Notes under the pieces: model-generated
Told to the model about the DNA's origin: nothing
What the model saw: only the letters and a program-made list of their open reading frames with translations
Databases searched by the model: none
Part shown: positions 61,495 through 64,000 of the stretch, one piece after another
Layout of the letters: each line of letters opens with the position of its first letter
How positions within the stretch are numbered: position 1 is the first letter of the stretch
Source: Acidimicrobiales bacterium
Lineage (GTDB): Bacteria; Actinomycetota; Acidimicrobiia; Acidimicrobiales; Aldehydirespiratoraceae
Assembly: GCA_041394245.1 (NCBI GenBank)
Contig: JAWKIR010000004.1
Location: 248,001 to 312,000, forward strand
Direction: 5' to 3'
Length of the DNA stretch: 64,000 nt
Translations under genes and position numbers: made by a program

Positions 61495-62358
61495 GTGCCG
61501 GACAAACGAATGACCGACGACGAGGTCATCGCCGAGCTCGAGAGCGGGATGACCATCGGGATCGGCGGCTGGGGCTCGCGGCGCAAACCGATGTCGCTCG
61601 TGCGGGCGATCCTGCGCAGCGATCTGACCGACCTCCACATCGTCTCCTACGGAGGTCCCGACGTCGGCATCCTCACCGCGTCGGGACAGGCCACGAAGGT
61701 CACGTACGGGTTCGTGTCGCTCGATTCGATCCCGCTCGAACCTCACTTCCGGGCTGCTCGCCAGGCCGGCACCCTCGAGGACTTCATGGAGCTCGACGAG
61801 GGTGCGTTCTACCTGGGCCTCATGGCCGCGGCCCACCGCGTGCCGTTCTATCCGACCCGGGCCGGCCTGGGCACGGCGATGCTCTCGGAGAACCCCGGTC
61901 TCAAGACCGTGCGGTCGCCCTACGACGACGGTGAGGATCTCGTGGCCATCCCCGCCTTCGAGATGGACGCGGTGATCCTTCACATGAACCGGGCCGATGC
62001 CAAGGGGAACGGGCAGTTCCTCGGCCCCGACCTCTACTTCGACGACCTCTTCGCGATGGCCGGCAAGAAGACCTACATGTCGGCCGAGAAGATCATCCCG
62101 ACCGAGCAGTTCCTCGACGAAGGGCCGGTCCACACGTTGCGGATCCCGCGCATCCACGTCGACGGGGTGGTCGAGGCGCCCATGGGTGCCCACTTCACCG
62201 AGTGCCCGCCCGACTACGGCCGGGACGAGGCGTTCCAGCGCGAGTACGCGGCGACGGCGAAGGACCCGGAGGCGTGGGACACGTTCCGGGCCGACTGGCT
62301 CGAGCTCGAATCGCACGAGGCCTATGTGAAGAAGCTCGAGGAGAGGGACCGGACATGA
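61495..62358 (+). CDS. ipdA: IpdA-like CoA-transferase/hydrolase alpha subunit
   Basis: A 287-residue class I CoA-transferase-family alpha subunit. MTIGIGGWGSRRKPMSLVRAILRSDLTDL (residues 19-47), VSYGGPDVGIL, GFVSLDSIP and the LDEG motif (Glu102) match mycobacterial IpdA (Rv3551) as I recall it. With IpdB it hydrolyses the COCHEA-CoA ring, the last ring opening of the steroid nucleus; the family resembles CoA-transferases but acts as a hydrolase. GTG 61495 has a near-perfect GGAGGAGG five bases upstream. Its stop overlaps ipdB by four bases. Confidence 0.85.
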   Translation: MPDKRMTDDEVIAELESGMTIGIGGWGSRRKPMSLVRAILRSDLTDLHIVSYGGPDVGILTASGQATKVTYGFVSLDSIPLEPHFRAARQAGTLEDFMELDEGAFYLGLMAAAHRVPFYPTRAGLGTAMLSENPGLKTVRSPYDDGEDLVAIPAFEMDAVILHMNRADAKGNGQFLGPDLYFDDLFAMAGKKTYMSAEKIIPTEQFLDEGPVHTLRIPRIHVDGVVEAPMGAHFTECPPDYGRDEAFQREYAATAKDPEAWDTFRADWLELESHEAYVKKLEERDRT

Positions 62359-63140
62359 GTGGGGAAGCAATGGCTGAGCCGACGTCGAGCGAGGTCACAC
62401 TCGACGAGATCTGCATCGTCGCGATCGCGGAGGCGTTCCGCGGCGACGGTGAAGTGCTGTGCAACCCGATGGGACCGGTGCCGGTGATCGCGGGCCGGTT
62501 GGCCCGGGCGACCTTCGAGCCCGACCTCATGCTGACCGACACGATCGCCTATGCGATCGAGGGCAATCTCGCGTTCGGTGGCGACGCCGGCGATGCCGTC
62601 GTCGAGTCCTACATGCCGTTCCGGACGATCTTCGACCAGGTCTGGTCGGGCAAGCGTCATGTGGTGATGGGGGCGAGCCAGATCGACCGGCACGGCAACC
62701 AGAACTTCGCTGCGATCGGCCCGTACCGCAAGCCGAAGGCCCAGCTGCTCGGCATGCGCGGCGCCCCCGGAAACCTGATCAACCACGCCACCACGTATTG
62801 GGTGCCGAACCAGGCGCGGGCATTCAGCGAGACCGTCGACGTGGTGTCCGGTCCCGGCTACGACCGGATCGCAGCGTTGCCCGAAGCGAGCCGCGCTCAC
62901 TTCGAGATCCGCCGGGTGGTCACCGATCTGGGTGCCTACGACTTCGAATCCGAGGACCGCACCATGCGGGTCCGTTCGCTGCACCCGGGCGTCACCCTCG
63001 AGCAGGCCCAGGACGCGTCGCCGTTCGAGCTGACGGTCACCGGAGATGTCCCGGAGAGTCGTCTGCCGACCGACGAGGAACTGGCGCTGATCCGCGACGT
63101 GTTCGATCCCAACGGTGTGCGCAAGGGCGAGTTCCGCTGA
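62355..63140 (+). CDS. ipdB: IpdB-like CoA-transferase/hydrolase beta subunit
   Basis: A 261-residue class I CoA-transferase-like beta subunit. It carries the expected FRGDGEVLCNPMGPVPVIAGRLARATF, LTDTIAYAIEG, MPFRTIFDQVWSGKRHVVMGASQIDRHGNQNFAAIGPYRKPK and a GxPGN loop (RGAPGNLINH). These segments match IpdB (Rv3552). It pairs with IpdA; the stop shares one base with the next start (TGATG), so three genes are translationally coupled. Confidence 0.85.
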   Translation: MSGEAMAEPTSSEVTLDEICIVAIAEAFRGDGEVLCNPMGPVPVIAGRLARATFEPDLMLTDTIAYAIEGNLAFGGDAGDAVVESYMPFRTIFDQVWSGKRHVVMGASQIDRHGNQNFAAIGPYRKPKAQLLGMRGAPGNLINHATTYWVPNQARAFSETVDVVSGPGYDRIAALPEASRAHFEIRRVVTDLGAYDFESEDRTMRVRSLHPGVTLEQAQDASPFELTVTGDVPESRLPTDEELALIRDVFDPNGVRKGEFR

Positions 63141-64000
63141 TGGACCTCGAACTCGCGCCCCGCTATGTCGAGTTCCGCGAGGAATGCCGCTCGTGGCTCG
63201 ACGCGAACAACCCCGGCACCATCGCGTCCATGGACACGGCCGAGGGGTTCGAGGAGCACCGGAAGTGGGAACGCGTGCTCTTCGACGGAGGCTGGTCGGT
63301 GCCGGGTTGGCCCGTCGCCTACGGCGGGCGCGACTGCGACCTGATCGAGTGGCTCATCTACGAAGAGGAGTACTGGCTCTCGGGCGTGCCCGGTCGGGTC
63401 AGCGCCAACGGCGTCAGCCTCCTCGCGCCGACGATCTTCAACTTCGGCACCCAGGAACAACAGGACTTCTTCCTGCCGAAGATGGCCAGCGGCGAACACA
63501 TCTGGGCGCAGGGCTGGAGCGAGCCGGAAGCGGGCAGCGACCTCGCCGGCATCAAGACCAAGGCGATCCGCGACGGCGATCACTATGTGCTCAACGGCCA
63601 GAAGACGTGGTGCTCCCGTGGCGCCTTCGCCGACTGGATCTTCTGCATCGTGCGGACCGATCCCGATGCCGAACGCCACGCCGGTCTCACGTATCTGCTC
63701 GTTCCCGCCGACGCGCCGGGGATGGAGCGCCGTCCGATCGGCCGGCTCGACGGCGAACCGGGCTTCGCGGAGATCTTCTTCGACGACTGCCGGGTCTCGA
63801 CCGACCACGTCCTCGGCGAGGAAGGGCAGGGATGGGCGGTCGCGATGGCCGCCGCCGGTTCCGAGCGCGGTCTCAATCTGCGCAGCCCCGGTCGTTTCAT
63901 GGCCGCAGCCGAGCGTCTGACCGGCCTGGTCCGCGACCTGAAGGCCCAGGGGCGTGACATCGACGTGCGCCTGCGGGACGAGGTCACGGATGCGTGGATC
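63140..64000 (+). CDS. Acyl-CoA dehydrogenase, 5' part (runs off right edge)
   Basis: The first 287 codons of an acyl-CoA dehydrogenase. The FAD/substrate motif WAQGWSEPEAGSDLAGIKT (near residue 120), LNGQKTWCSRGAFADW, and RHAGLTYLLVPAD then FFDDCRVSTDHVLGEEGQGW are typical. In Mycobacterium such enzymes (FadE28-34 group) serve cholesterol side-chain and ring breakdown; this one is coupled to ipdB and probably desaturates a C/D-ring acyl-CoA. The start ATG overlaps the ipdB stop. The catalytic base lies beyond the window. Confidence 0.88.
   Translation, partial: MDLELAPRYVEFREECRSWLDANNPGTIASMDTAEGFEEHRKWERVLFDGGWSVPGWPVAYGGRDCDLIEWLIYEEEYWLSGVPGRVSANGVSLLAPTIFNFGTQEQQDFFLPKMASGEHIWAQGWSEPEAGSDLAGIKTKAIRDGDHYVLNGQKTWCSRGAFADWIFCIVRTDPDAERHAGLTYLLVPADAPGMERRPIGRLDGEPGFAEIFFDDCRVSTDHVLGEEGQGWAVAMAAAGSERGLNLRSPGRFMAAAERLTGLVRDLKAQGRDIDVRLRDEVTDAWI

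Overview
The window is GC-rich, densely coded bacterial chromosome with no gap above 300 bases between genes. The gene content points to an aerobic actinobacterium, most likely of the class Acidimicrobiia (Ilumatobacter-like). The pointers are a mycothiol-dependent formaldehyde dehydrogenase, an F420-type luciferase-like oxidoreductase, many CoA-transferase, acyl-CoA and short-chain dehydrogenase genes of the sterol and fatty-acid catabolic type, S-layer-homology domains in an exported protein, and GTG starts. This assignment is inference from families, not from a marker gene. I see no rRNA, tRNA, CRISPR array, insertion sequence or phage gene.

Layout. 1-5.9 kb: the end of a thiolase-like gene, then a five-gene minus-strand run (GNAT, two O-/SAM-methyltransferase-like genes, mycothiol formaldehyde dehydrogenase, metallo-hydrolase) facing a plus-strand thioesterase. 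Two copies of a palindromic repeat in opposite orientation bracket this block. 6-13 kb: LLM oxidoreductase, hydrolase, MFS transporter, glutamyl-Q tRNA(Asp) synthetase, HAD phosphatase and a fused double CaiB/BaiF CoA-transferase. 13-17.2 kb: VIT-type metal transporter and a DUF1800/DUF1501 exported pair, the second with three SLH repeats. 17.2-20.6 kb: a TetR-like regulator divergent from an unknown gene, an alpha-methylacyl-CoA racemase, and a threonine-dehydratase homologue lacking its PLP lysine. 20.6-28.8 kb: HrpB helicase, hydrolase, enoyl-CoA hydratase, then a membrane PAS-GGDEF-EAL protein preceded by a possible LuxI/FeeM-type N-acyltransferase.

28.9-39.9 kb: small membrane protein, MaoC hydratase, methionine aminopeptidase, helix-hairpin-helix protein, RNB-family ribonuclease, a coiled-coil DUF3048 protein, cupin, and a six-gene minus-strand run containing nucleoside hydrolase and ribokinase (nucleoside salvage). 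40-46.5 kb: cyclase-family hydrolase, NfeD-like plus flotillin membrane pair, Crp-type and KstR-like regulators, and a second, soluble PAS-GGDEF-EAL protein.

46.7-64 kb: a two-SDR operon whose second gene strongly resembles IpdF; a complete five-gene dipeptide/oligopeptide-type ABC importer; a tightly overlapping assimilatory sulfate-reduction/siroheme operon (cysH, cysG-N-like, cobA, sir) that continues into DUF4202 and metallo-hydrolase genes; and at the right edge an SDR divergent from ipdA-ipdB-acyl-CoA dehydrogenase. Together with the KstR-like regulator, racemase and CoA-transferases, the ipd genes suggest that this organism opens the last two steroid rings (HIP pathway), with the genes split into several small operons rather than one cluster. 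A palindrome between the SDR and ipdA is the best candidate operator for that regulon.
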